From Paraspadella gotoi (Eukaryota > Chaetognatha): a stretch of 64,000 nt of DNA. The stretch is from contig CM119265.1 in assembly GCA_051294375.1 (NCBI GenBank), positions 10,930,379 through 10,994,378 on the forward strand, in the 5' to 3' direction. Below the pieces are notes generated by a model. That model made no database searches. It had not been told where the DNA came from and saw only the letters and a list, made by a program, of their open reading frames with translations. Both the position numbers and the translations under genes were made by a program. Position 1 is the stretch's first letter. The number at the start of each line of letters is the position of its first letter. Shown here in pieces: positions 52,379 through 61,892 of the stretch.

Positions 52379-52995
52379 TTAGCTCTTGAAAGTGGGCGGG
52401 AGGCCGTCACCGGCTCCGTAAAGTCCAACGCCACCTGCTGGCCAAAAAGTTTTAACCTTAAAATTAGAAAACCTTTTGCGTGAAAGAATCGCGTACTCGC
52501 AAAGCCGGGAGGTTGAGCGACGAATCCCTGCTGAGATTGAACCGGAGCAACCGCTCCGTTGCCAAAGGAGTAGACGGGAGGGGAGGCCTCCGTTGTTGCA
52601 GGCACCGCGCCAGGCGAAAACGCTGGAGCAACCTGATATAAAACGAGGGATCAGGCCGCATTGTTTTTTTTTTTGCTTCATTAAATTTCTATAATTTTTT
52701 TGTATTTCTCTTCCATCGCCTCTCACCTGCGACGCCGGGAGGTAAACGATGACCGGTGCAGGAGGCTGCGGCGGCTGACAACAGGCGCAGCAGCAGGAGC
52801 AGGCATTGGCCTTTCTAATGGCGACGGAGGAAGTAACGATGCCCCAAACGGAGAGACCGAGGGCGATGAGCGACGCGAAGAGCATGATCGACGTCATGGC
52901 TACCATTCCTTCGTAGGCAGAACAATCCAAATCCGGATTTCCGTAAGACGAATAGTAATTACAAAAAAAGAAGCGACGTTCGGTCAAATCCGCGC
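52379..52995 (-). CDS. C-terminal part of a small multi-span membrane protein with Cys cluster and Pro-rich tail
   Basis: Three exons, 52995-52727, 52632-52497 and 52434-52379, join in phase to about 153 residues. An acceptor (CTAACGTCAG) at the upstream end shows that one or more 5' exons are missing. The order is a loop with three Cys (FFFCNYYSSYGNPDLDC), one strong membrane span (TSIMLFASLIALGLSVWGIV), a juxtamembrane Cys cluster (ACSCCCACC) that could be palmitoylated, then a Pro/Gln/Ala tail ending GDGLPPTFKS. This layout fits the last span and cytoplasmic tail of a four-span (tetraspan/MARVEL-like) protein. I cannot name the family. A candidate N-terminal half lies at 60791-61192 on the opposite strand. 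Confidence 0.65.
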
Positions 52996-53039
52996 CTGAC
53001 GTTAGGAAAAATAACAACCAGAGTACAATATTTTTTTAT

Positions 53040-53950
53040 CATAGAAAAATCTTAAAAACATAAGGACCGTCGCAATCGCATAAGAACAAGTTTGAGCAAA
53101 CAATGTCGGATCTGCCCACGATCATTATCGGTAATTAATTAATTATTAATTCATTCAAGTTGATCAGTTAATTAAGCAATTAATTAATTTGATCCGAAAT
53201 GTTTGTTTAGATTAAATAATTGACCGATTAATTGACTAATTGATTAATTAACTGATTAATTATTTGATTAATTAATACATCTTGTATTTACATTTAAAAT
53301 TAAAAAAAAGCATAATCAATTAGTGAAATAGGTTCTTTGTTTTTTCCATTTAAACTCATTTCCACTCAAACGATTCCATCGAAACTTGATTTCCAGTTAT
53401 ATCACACACTTTTCTACCCAAATACCAAATTTCAAGTCAATCGCCCCATCCACTCATATGAGTAATTGGTGTTCAAATAGTGAAATATATTTTTTTGTTT
53501 TTTCCATTTAAAATCATTTCCACTCGGACGATTCCATCGAAACTTCATATCCAGCTCAATCACACACTTCCCTACCCACACACAAAATTTCATTCCAATC
53601 CATCCATCCAATTACGAGTAATTGGTGTTTTTTGCTACGGATGGACAGACGTCATCCATCGAAACTTCATATCCAGCTCAATCACACACTTCCCTACCCA
53701 CACACAAAATTTCATTCCAATCCATCCAATCACGAGTAATTGGTGTTTTTTGCTTAGGTGGGATGGATGGACGGACGGACAGATACAGACGGACGGACAT
53801 CATTTATTTTGCATAATTTATCATAATTCGATGTTCTAACATGATATAAATAAATGCCCGACAATATTGAGGGGGCAAACCGACAAAGTGAATTATAGAG
53901 TCGGGATCTGCTGAAAGCTGATCTGCTGATCTGCTGAAAGCAGATCCAAC
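53040..53950. repeat. Interspersed repeat with internal 130 bp tandem duplication
   Basis: Begins near CATAAGGACCGTCGC and GTCGGATCTGCC and ends at GCAGATCCAAC. In between are TAATTAATTAAT stretches and a segment around CGATTCCATCGAAACTT. Bases 53524-53635 are repeated at 53654-53755 almost exactly. GGACGGACGGACAGA pentamer-like repeats lie at 53765-53800. Related segments are at 27010, 55628-56050 and 58660-58980. Confidence 0.75.
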
Positions 53951-53997
53951 TAAAAATCTGGATTGACGACAAATTTTGATACTAAAAAAAAATCAAA

Positions 53998-54215
53998 TTT
54001 GAAAGAAAGAAAAGAAAGAATAGAAAGGAAAGAAAAGAAAGAAAAGAAAGGAAAGAAAAAATAGAAAGGAAAGAAAGAATATAAAGGAAAAAAATATAAA
54101 GAAAACAAAAAATAGATAGGAAAAAAGAATAGAAAGGAAAGAAAGAATAGAAAGGAAAGAAAGAATAGAAAGGAAAGAAAGAATAGAAAGGAAAGAAAGA
54201 ATAGAAAGGAAAGAA
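53998..54215. repeat. Purine minisatellite, second array
   Basis: Same AGAAAGGAAAGAAAGAATA unit as at 37680-38010 and preceded by the same header words (GGATTGACGACAAATTTT). This shows that the header and array move or duplicate together. Confidence 0.9.
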
Positions 54216-55170
54216 GAAATTTCGGACGAATCAGCAGTGGCAGCAGCAGAGGCAGCCGCAAAAAAATCAAAAAGCAGCACAAGCAGCAGGAGAAAAAGAA
54301 AAAGCCCCTGCAGAGCCAGCAGCAGACTCGTTTTTTTTTCTTCGATGAATCAGCCTGGGGAAAAGAGAGAGAGAGCTACATATAATTAAAAGAGAGAGAA
54401 GGAGACATAAAAAATCTTAAAAGCATAAGGATCGTCGCAATAGCATAAGAAAAATCTGGATTGACGACAAATTTTGATACTAAAAAAAAGAAAATTTGAG
54501 AATAGAAAATTATATTATAAACAAAGAAAAATTCTATTTTGCGATTGTCAATAAAAAAAATAATAAAGTACAGAAGAAAATTAAAGTTACAGTTTCTGAA
54601 AAATAGCAAAATGATAACATGCACGAATGCGATGCTTAATTTTACAAGTTCAATCCTAATTCAATTTTTTTTTTTAATAAAAACGAAGAGAGAGAGAGAT
54701 AGAGAGAGAGAAAAAAAAAGTAATTCAAAAGGCAGCAGCAGAAGCAGCAGGAGAAAAGAGAGAAAAAGAAAGAGCCACTGCAGAGCCAGCTGCAGACTCA
54801 AAAGGCAGCAGCAGAAGCAGCAGGAGAAAAGAGAGAAAAAGAGTGAGCCCCTGCAGAGCCAGCTGCAGGCTCGTTTTTTTCCCCTGATTATGAAAAGAGA
54901 GAGGGAGAGAGACATGTAATTAAAAGAGAAAAGAGAGAGAGAAAGACATATGAAAATAAAAGAGAGAAAATTTGTTTGTTTTGATAAAATGTAAAACGTA
55001 AAACGTAAACAAAACAGATTTAATAACTGTCCGCACCCAATTTCAAGGACCTTGATGATGAGAAGCTGTATATAAATTTTCAGCTTCATACACCCAAATT
55101 TAATCATCAAAAAGGCGATCTATAATTTGGAACGACGACGACGACGACGCCACTTATGTGCAAAACCACA
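54216..55170. mobile_element. Composite repeat, second and third partial copies
   Basis: Contains the CAGCAGCAG and CCCCTGCAGAGCCAGC segments several times, GA runs, and the header at 54409-54480. It ends with AGAAGCTGTATATAAA and a GACGACGACGACG run near 55135. Bases 54902-54942 represent the empty site for the insertion at 38279-38524. No coding exon is supported. Confidence 0.65.
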
Positions 55171-55627
55171 GCAAAATCATCGCAAACGCAAAGCTATTGC
55201 GACGATAAAAAATGGGGAAAGAAATTCAATATGAACCTGTGACACCAATCATAATCGGCGAGATAAGGATCGTCAAAACCACGTTGAAAACAAGAAAAGA
55301 AATCACCTTTGAGGAAAAAAACAAAAAGGTAGTCGTTTATTAATGTATTTTTTTAATGTTACAAATCTCCATAATAATATCAATATTAATAATCCTAGCA
55401 TGTACCTTCTATAAAAATTTACAAATTACTTGTTTCACTATTTTCTATTTTTATATTTTATGAAGGATTTAATCATATTTAATCAAATATATATTGCTTT
55501 CTTTCTTTCTTAAAAATGTTTTATTTATCTAATGATTTAATTTGGGAAGGGAAAGTCAGTGTTGTCTTCTGGAAATAGAGGGAGCATCTATACAACACAA
55601 GGTTAGATTACTATGTCCTATCTTTTT

Positions 55628-56010
55628 CTATAATTCACTTTGTTGGTCCGTCGATCCGCCCCCTCAATCTTGTCGGGCACTCACTTATATCATGTCAGAA
55701 TATCGAATTATGATAAATTATGCAAAAAAAATGTCAGACCGTCTGTCTGTCCGTCCCACCTTAGCAAAAAACACCAATTACTTGTGATTGGATGGAGGGA
55801 TTGGAATAAAATTTTGTGTGGGTAGGGAAGTGTGTGATTGAGCAGGATATGAAGTTTCGATGGAATCGTCCAAGTGGAAAGGTGGGACGGACAGACACAG
55901 ACGAATGGACATCATTTTTTTGCATAATTTATCATAATTCGATGTTCTGACATGATATAAGTGAATGCTCGACAAGATTGAGTGGGCGGACCGACGGATT
56001 GACAAAGTGA
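55628..56010. repeat. Fold-back palindrome with about 130 bp arms
   Basis: The left arm (55628-55758) and right arm (55879-56010) are inverted copies. Shared words are GTCCGTCCCACCTT and its inverse, ATAATTTATCATAATTCGAT, CATGATATAAGTGAATGC and CAAGATTGAG. The roughly 120 bp spacer is the CCAATTACTTGTGATTGGAT segment. The unit belongs to the family at 53400-53950. Confidence 0.8.
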
Positions 56011-56039
56011 ATAATAAAGTCGGGATCTGCTGAAAGCAG

Positions 56040-56650
56040 ATCCGACTAAAAACGAAATAAAAACCCGATGTTGCGATAGCAAAATGATAACATACACGAA
56101 TGCGATGCCTAATTTTACGAGTTAAATCCTAATTAAATTTTTTTTTAATAAAAAGGCAGAGAGAGAGAGAGAAAGAGAAAAAAATCAAAAAATCAAAAGG
56201 CAGCAGCATAAGCAGCAGGAGAAAAGAGAGAAAAAGAAAGAGCCCCTGCAGAGCCAGCTGCAGACTCAAAAGGCAGCAGCAGAAGCAGTAGGAAAAAAGA
56301 GAGAAAAAGAAAGAGCCCCTGCAGATTCGTTTTTTTTCCGATGAATCAGCACTGTGGAAAAGAGAGAGAGCTGCATTTAATTAAAAGAGAAAAGAGAGAG
56401 AGAAGGAAACATAAAAATAAAAGAGAGGAAAACATTTAATAACTGTCCTGACCCAATTTTAAGCACATCAATGATTAGAAGCTGTATATAAATATTCAGC
56501 TTCATACACCCAAATTTAATAATCAAAAAGGCGATCTATAATTTGGAACGCCAACGACGACGACGACGACGCCACTTATGTGCAAAACCATAGCAATAAA
56601 ACCTGTTTCACTAATTGATTATGCTTCTTTTTATTTTTATATTAAATGTA
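56040..56650. mobile_element. Composite repeat, fourth partial copy
   Basis: Order: AAAACCCGATGTTGCGATAG, GA run, CAGCAGCA segments, CCCCTGCAG words, AGAAGCTGTATATAAA, and GACGACGACGACG at 56545-56570. This matches the order at 37980-38740 and 54540-55150. No coding exon. Confidence 0.65.
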
Positions 56651-56658
56651 AATGCAAG

Positions 56659-56892
56659 TATGGTGGACTAAAATCCACCAACCGTTCATCAGCGGCCATT
56701 GGTGCCGGAGGCAAGTCATTCGCCTCCCAACCCAAAGGTCCGGGGTTCTAGCCCGGTGGTCGTCTGGCAGTTAAGAGGGACGGGGCGCTTAACCCGCCTG
56801 TAACATGGTGTTACAGCCTGATCCGAAGCTCAGGGACTGCTTATATTGAACGGTTCTGTCATTAACACATATAAATAATTACTGTTTCTTCA
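56659..56892 (+). mobile_element. tRNA-like 230 bp repeat with CAAG target duplication
   Basis: Plus-strand copy starting TATGGTGGAC and ending TTTCTTCA, flanked by CAAG at 56655-56658 and 56893-56896. The tRNA-like part is at about 56697-56765 (GGAGGC/GCCTCC arm, then CCGGGGTTCTAGCCCGG). It is the cleanest copy in the window. Confidence 0.85.
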
Positions 56893-58020
56893 CAAGATGT
56901 ATTAATTAATCAAATAAATAATCAGTTAATTAATCAGTTGGTCAATTAATTAATCAATAATTAAATAATCAATTAAGTCAATCGTTATGGGCATTATTCT
57001 CATCGTCGTCATTGCTTTTGTCGTGGTTAGTGACAAAAAGTCCTAAAAACAAACATTTGGTATCAAATTAAATAATTAATTAATAAATGAATTGCCTAAT
57101 TAATTAATTAATTAATTATTAATTAACGATAATGATCGTGGGCAGATCCGACATTGTTTGCTCAAACTTGTTCTAATAGATATCACATGAAGAGACAGTA
57201 ATTAATTATTGTTATGTGTTAATGACAGAACCGTTAAATATACGGTACACGAAGCGTAGAGTGTCCTTTTTCCAGGGATGAAATAATTCTTCTATTTTTA
57301 AATCCAATGAGCTTATATTTTAACATAAAATAGTCTCAACGTTGATCTATTGCCCATTGGGTTAAAATTTAAATCGGACAATTTTTAAAGTTGCATAACT
57401 TGGTAATTTTATGTAGTACATTTTTAAAATTTTATATATACATACTCAAAAGGGTTTGTGAGATGTTGTCAGAATATGAATAAAATTTGAGCAGTTTTAT
57501 TAGCATTTACAAATGGGAAATATTTTAGATGTGTCATTTTTTTAATCAGTCATAACTATTATATTAGTGAATATTATGCTTTTATATTACAGTCTTAGAT
57601 GGGCCTTCGGTAGCTCTACAACATATATGAGTTTCGGTCATCTCGAAAAAAATTTTGTCACAGGTCAAAATTTTAATAACAAAATTCAATTGTCATTTAT
57701 ACCTAAAATATGCAGAGAACTGGATTTATTTTTTAACCATAAAATAGCCAAAGCATACTTTATCTGCTGGTGGTCTAAAAAATTTTAATTAAAATAAGCA
57801 TAATCTCATTGCATATTTAAAGATTTTTCTACTTTACTAAATTTCTCCTTACTAGGTAAGTATTTTTTTATTGGTTTAAGTGCATAACAATTGCTTTAAC
57901 TTAAGCTTATTTTAGAGAATTTCTAGCTTTATTTTCAAATTGATATTATTTTTAAGATATTACTTTAAAGATATTTATTAATACTTTATCAAATTTCAAA
58001 TTTTTTTATTATTATAAAAA
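56893..58020. other. AT-rich DNA without recognisable genes
   Basis: Contains ATTAATTA-type runs (56893-57120), the inverted word GGGCAGATCCGACATTGTTT at about 57143, and a truncated end of the tRNA-like repeat (57187-57240). The longest frame (57567-57788) has no codon-like composition or motif. Confidence 0.5.
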
Positions 58021-58022
58021 GC

Positions 58023-58376
58023 TTTTATTAAATGAATGGATAATTTTTATATTGGTTGTACCAATTTCATAAAGGTTCCCCTATAGACTAGAGTTATTAT
58101 TATTATTATTATTATAAAAAGAGATTAAGACAAGGATTCTAAATAAATAAATTTTTTGTAAATTAGATCATCCAAGGCCGAGATATGGCATTTTGAAATT
58201 GTCAAAGAGAAAAAAAAAACACTTTTTAAACCCCAATAAAAAACTGTACAATCAAAATATCTCTTTAATATTTTAAAGATAGGTAATATTTTCATTCAAA
58301 TTAACAGTCTTTAAGTTTCAGATCAATCGGAAAACTTTTACTATTAAATCTTTAAGGAGAAAGTTAATTTTTGAAA
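58023..58376 (+). repeat. 350 bp duplicated segment, copy A
   Basis: Nearly identical to 61545-61892, including the final 45 bp of the 285 bp interspersed repeat, a TTATTATTATTATT run, and the words GATCATCCAAGGCCGAGATATGG (copy B differs by a base) and AACTGTACAATCAAAA. The shared part stops abruptly at both ends. Confidence 0.85.
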
Positions 58377-58659
58377 AAAATCGATTTTTAAAAAACAAGA
58401 TTGAGCAATGAGCAATCAATGTCGGATCTGCCTACGATCATCATCGGTAATTAATTAATTAATAAATTAATAATTAATTTATTCAAGTTAATTATTTAAT
58501 TACTTAGGCAATTAGATCAGAAATGTTTGTTTTGATTGATTAATTGACTGATTAATTAATTATTGATTAATTGACTAATTGAATAATTAACTGATTAATT
58601 ATTTGATTAATTAATACATCTTGCATTTACATTTAAAAGAAAAAGAAGCATAATCAATT

Positions 58660-58980
58660 AGTGAAACAGGTTTTTGTTTTTTCAATTTAAACTCATTTCC
58701 ACTCAAACGATTCCATCGTAACCTGATTTTCAGTTTAATCACACACTTTTCTACCCAAATACAAAATTTCATTCCAATCTATCCATCCAATCACGAGTAA
58801 TTGGTGTTTTTTGCTAAGGTGGGACGGACTGACGGACAGAGACACGGACGGACATCGTTTTTTTTTGCATAATTTATCATAATTCAAATGTTCTGACATG
58901 ATATAAGTGAATGCCCGCCAAGATTGAGGGGGCGGACCGAAAAAGAGTCGAGATCTGCTGCAAGCCGATCTGACAAAAAA
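58660..58980. repeat. Copy of the GGACGGAC-type repeat
   Basis: Same order of words as 53330-53950: CGATTCCATCG, CTACCCAAATACAAAATTTC, CCAATCACGAGTAATTGG, GGACGGACAT, ATAATTTATCATAATTC, and GATTGAGGGGGCGGACCGA. It is followed by GATCTGCTGCAAG. Confidence 0.75.
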
Positions 58981-59004
58981 TAGACAGATGAATAATGTAA
59001 AAAG

Positions 59005-59280
59005 GTTAAAGTTACGATGTGTTGAGAGAGCGAGGGCAGAAGACATCCTTGTATGAACGCTATATTGTAAAATGGGCCATATTGGATTCGTCCCCACCAC
59101 GATGACCCTGGTGCAGAGTCTGAGCAGGACGCTGAAGGCCCGCTGGACGCCGCCAGAGAAAACTGGTGGGTGCATTTTTACTTTTGAGCCTCCATGCAAC
59201 TCCGCATGAAGATTCCAACGCCATCAAACTGACGCTAGGCAAGACGCTGACGCTCCCCGGTTAACTACTTCCGGTTCCAG
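59005..59280. other. GC-richer island with short overlapping frames
   Basis: A 45-codon plus frame (59072-59209, starting MGHIGFVPTTMTLVQSL) and a longer minus frame overlap here. Neither matches a family I know. The first 15 bases (TTACGATGTGTTGAG near 59012) recur at the last bases of the window (63986-64000), so a second copy of this unit may start at the right edge. Probably a repeat or captured gene fragment. Confidence 0.35.
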
Positions 59281-59549
59281 CTATCAATAAATCAATCCAT
59301 CCATCAATCAATAAATCAATTTATCATCCAATCCATCAATTAATCAATAAACTGTTGCATCAACATGGGCATGATTAAATTCAGCGCAATTCATAGAACA
59401 AGGGTAAAAGGAAATTATTGTTCTTTTCCTATCACTCATAAATTTACAACTTTATTGATTTTTCAGACAAAGAATTACAGATAAATGACAAAGAGACGTG
59501 ATGTAATTACGTACTTAAGAATTAACAGTTATCAGTATATTTCTTTTTT

Positions 59550-59586
<37 letters not shown>

Positions 59587-60173
59587 AAAGACTTCTTGAT
59601 CTTCACGCTTTGAGGCCCAAGGCGTTCGACGTGTCACCCGTCAAGAAAGGGGTTCAGACGAATCTCGAGGAATATATTACGTATATTGGTCAGGAAAAAT
59701 TGTGGCAATAATCGTGACAAAAACAGTAGTGAAGTCGCGAAAACGCGTAAAAACATTTTCCAACGAGCGACGTTCAAAAGGTTCATTAATGACTGAAAAG
59801 CAAGTGACAAAAATTTGGAAAAGTAGATTTAATAATTGACCGTCATCAAAAACTGGCCGAGATAGAGAAAGAGAAAAATATGACCAAAAAAGGACAATTC
59901 TCTTTCACACTTTCTCTCTTTCTCTCTCTACATTCTTAGACTTTTTTTTCAGACCTGATTTTCTATTGTCAATTTATGATTCATGAATATTAACTTTCCC
60001 AGATTAATTCCAAATCAACACAATGCTGCAGAGCGACCAATGCCTCAACCTGGCGATGCACTTCTACCGCCAACACACATCAGGCGACATGCCTCAACTT
60101 GGTGGAGAACTTCCACCACAACACAATTCACTGAAGAGACACAACAGACTTCTCCCTAAGGGAGGGGGGGATG
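59281..60173. other. Non-coding: CAAT/CCAT-type short repeats, CT microsatellite, unexplained GC-richer stretch
   Basis: TCAATCAATC and CATCCATC words at 59281-59350, a pure CT run at about 59550-59583, and a second CT-rich stretch at 59900-59930. Bases 60020-60170 are richer in GC with CCTCAACCTGG/CCTCAACTTGG words repeated. They carry TGAAGAGAC at 60132, the end word of the adjacent tRNA-like repeat. Confidence 0.5.
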
Positions 60174-60410
60174 TATGGTGGACTAAAAACCACCAAGCGT
60201 TCATCCAGCGGCCATTGTGCCCTCGGAGGCAATTCATCGCGCTCCCAACCAAAGGTCCAGGGTTCTAGCCCGGTGGTCGTCTGGCAGTTAAGAGGACGGG
60301 GCGCTTAACGCCGCCTGTAACATGGTGTTACAGCCTGATCCGAAGCTCAGGGACTGCTTATATTGAAGCGGTTCTGTCATTAACACTTTATCAATAATAC
60401 TCTCTCTTCA
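60174..60410 (+). mobile_element. tRNA-like 230 bp repeat, diverged copy
   Basis: Starts TATGGTGGAC and ends CTCTCTTCA, with several single-base differences from the copy at 56659. No matching 4 bp flank is seen. Because TGAAGAGAC also occurs at 60132, the ancestral element may have been longer. Confidence 0.8.
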
Positions 60411-60419
60411 AAACTAATA

Positions 60420-60715
60420 TTTTTGTGGAAATAAATCATTTTTGTGGAAGAGTAAATGTCTGGGCAACCTGTTCAAACAAAAAAAATAAGATAAAAAAAC
60501 GAATTTTGACCATTTTTTGCCCCATGGTGACCCCTACCAGCGCCATAACTCGGCTCAGGGGTCAAATATTGAAATTCGCTCAATATTTTATTTGTATTCA
60601 CATAGGGATCGTTAATACCAAATTTCATTCAAAAATCTATTCAATAGTCTTCTCGGGAAGCATGATCTGGTCACAAAAAATGGGTACCACATGTTTTATA
60701 ATATGAAGCCTTCTG
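60420..60715. mobile_element. MITE family 1, 3' half
   Basis: Matches the right half of the copies at 39248 and 47944 (words TTTTTGTGGAA, GTCAAATATTGAAATTCGC, TGGTCACAAAAAATGGGTACC) and ends GAAGCCTTCTG followed by TA. The left half is missing, cut near the end of the tRNA-like repeat at 60410. Confidence 0.8.
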
Positions 60716-60790
60716 TAAATATTTTCAAAAACTGATCTATTTTTAAAGAAAATATCCAGTGTTAATTATATTTATCTATCCTATTTGCAG

Positions 60791-61192
60791 CCGTCGTTCA
60801 AATCCACCCTCCTCCACGCAAACCGCCCCTGCCGCCATGAGCCACGCCGCTCGGGTGTTTTCGCACAACGCGTGCTCTTGCATCGGACAAACTCGTCTGC
60901 GCCGCCGTCATTGTGGTCTTGCAAAATCGCCTTCCCTCGTCGTCGTGGCACGAATAACGAACTTAGAAGGTCGGGATAAATTGGAATGTCACCGGATATA
61001 CTACAACTGCGACAGATAACTAACTTTTTTATGGAAGAACTGCCATCTGGGGAGCAAAGAATTTGAAAGCACTCACCTTACCTTTTTGGAGGTCTGTCTC
61101 CCACGGAGGCTTCCGGGATCTGGCTGTGGTATCATTATCGGCATCTGCGGAGCTCTCGTTGTGGCGCCGCTTCGCAAGAGATCAAACCCCTT
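60791..61192 (+). pseudogene. Damaged coding-like patch resembling membrane-span exons
   Basis: GC-rich compared with its flanks and preceded by a good acceptor (CTATTTGCAG at 60790). Span-like sequence appears in one frame as LVCAAVIVVLQ (about 60885-60920). After a gap, TEASGIW in one frame is followed by CGIIIGICGALVVAPLRKR in another, separated by a single extra base near 61122. Acidic-Ala-Ser-Gly-Ile-Trp-x-Gly-Ile-Ile entering a span, then a basic stop, is typical of the second span of four-span proteins. No single frame covers the patch. It could be a pseudogene or error-rich sequence, and possibly the missing 5' half of the gene at 52379-52995. A strong minus-strand donor (GTGAGT near 61074) leaves a minus-strand exon possible. 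Confidence 0.35.
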
Positions 61193-61407
61193 GGTAGTAT
61201 TATTACATAAGCAACAATGAAGAATCACCATTTGGTGATGGCTCGCCTACTACCTGGATATTGGGATTAAGAGCCGAAATCAATGAAGGGTATAGGTTCC
61301 CACTGATGACTCCATTGTAAAAAGATAAAAAATATTCAAAAAAGAATATTAAAAAAGTAGGATAATAATTTTCATTAAAGTTATTTTAAAATTATATTCC
61401 TAACATA
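61193..61407. other. Short spacer, nothing recognised
   Basis: AT-rich towards the right. ATGGTGATTCTTCATTG and CAACAATGAAGAATCACCAT show a small internal palindrome near 61210-61240. No feature supported. Confidence 0.3.
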
Positions 61408-61590
61408 CTCTGGAGTGAATAAACGGGACTTTGAGAGAGTCTTGATGAAAGCTTGGCAGGGACCTACTATGTAATTATCTTTAAGACGTGAAGGTGGGCC
61501 TTAAACCACCAAAGCCTGTTCAAAGTCAGGGCAAGATAGCTTATTTATTAAATGAATGGATAATTTTTATATTGGTTGTACCAATTTCAT
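61408..61590 (+). mobile_element. 285 bp interspersed repeat, 5'-shortened copy
   Basis: Begins within the family at CTGGAGTGAATAAACGGGAC and ends TTGTACCAATTTCAT. It has more single-base changes than the 38279 copy. Its 3' end runs into the 350 bp segment shared with 58023-58376. Confidence 0.8.
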
Positions 61591-61892
61591 AAAGGTTCCC
61601 CTATAGACTAGACGTTATTATTATTATTTATTATTATAAAAAGAGATTAAGACAAGGATCTACATAAAATAAATTTTTTTGTTAAATTAGATCATCCAAG
61701 CCGAGATATGGCAATTTTGAAATTGTAAGAGAAAAAAAATACCCCTTTTAACCGCCAATAAAAAACTGTACAATCAAAAATATCTCTTTAATATTTTAAG
61801 ATAGGTATATTTTCATTCAATTAACAGAGTCTTTAAGTTTCAGATCAATCGGAAAAACTTTTACTATTAAATCTTTAAGGAGAAAAGTTAAT
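61545..61892 (+). repeat. 350 bp duplicated segment, copy B
   Basis: Partner of 58023-58376 in the same orientation, about 3.5 kb away. Differences are mainly single-base gains and losses. Confidence 0.85.

Noticed and set aside
57567-57788. 73-codon plus-strand frame
   Set aside because: AT-rich, no recognisable motif, no splice partners and no homologous copy; consistent with chance.
61074-61192. Minus-strand exon ending at a strong GTGAGT donor
   Set aside because: Its translation is basic and low in structure and matches nothing. The plus-strand span-like sequence in the same place is more convincing, though I could not exclude the minus exon.
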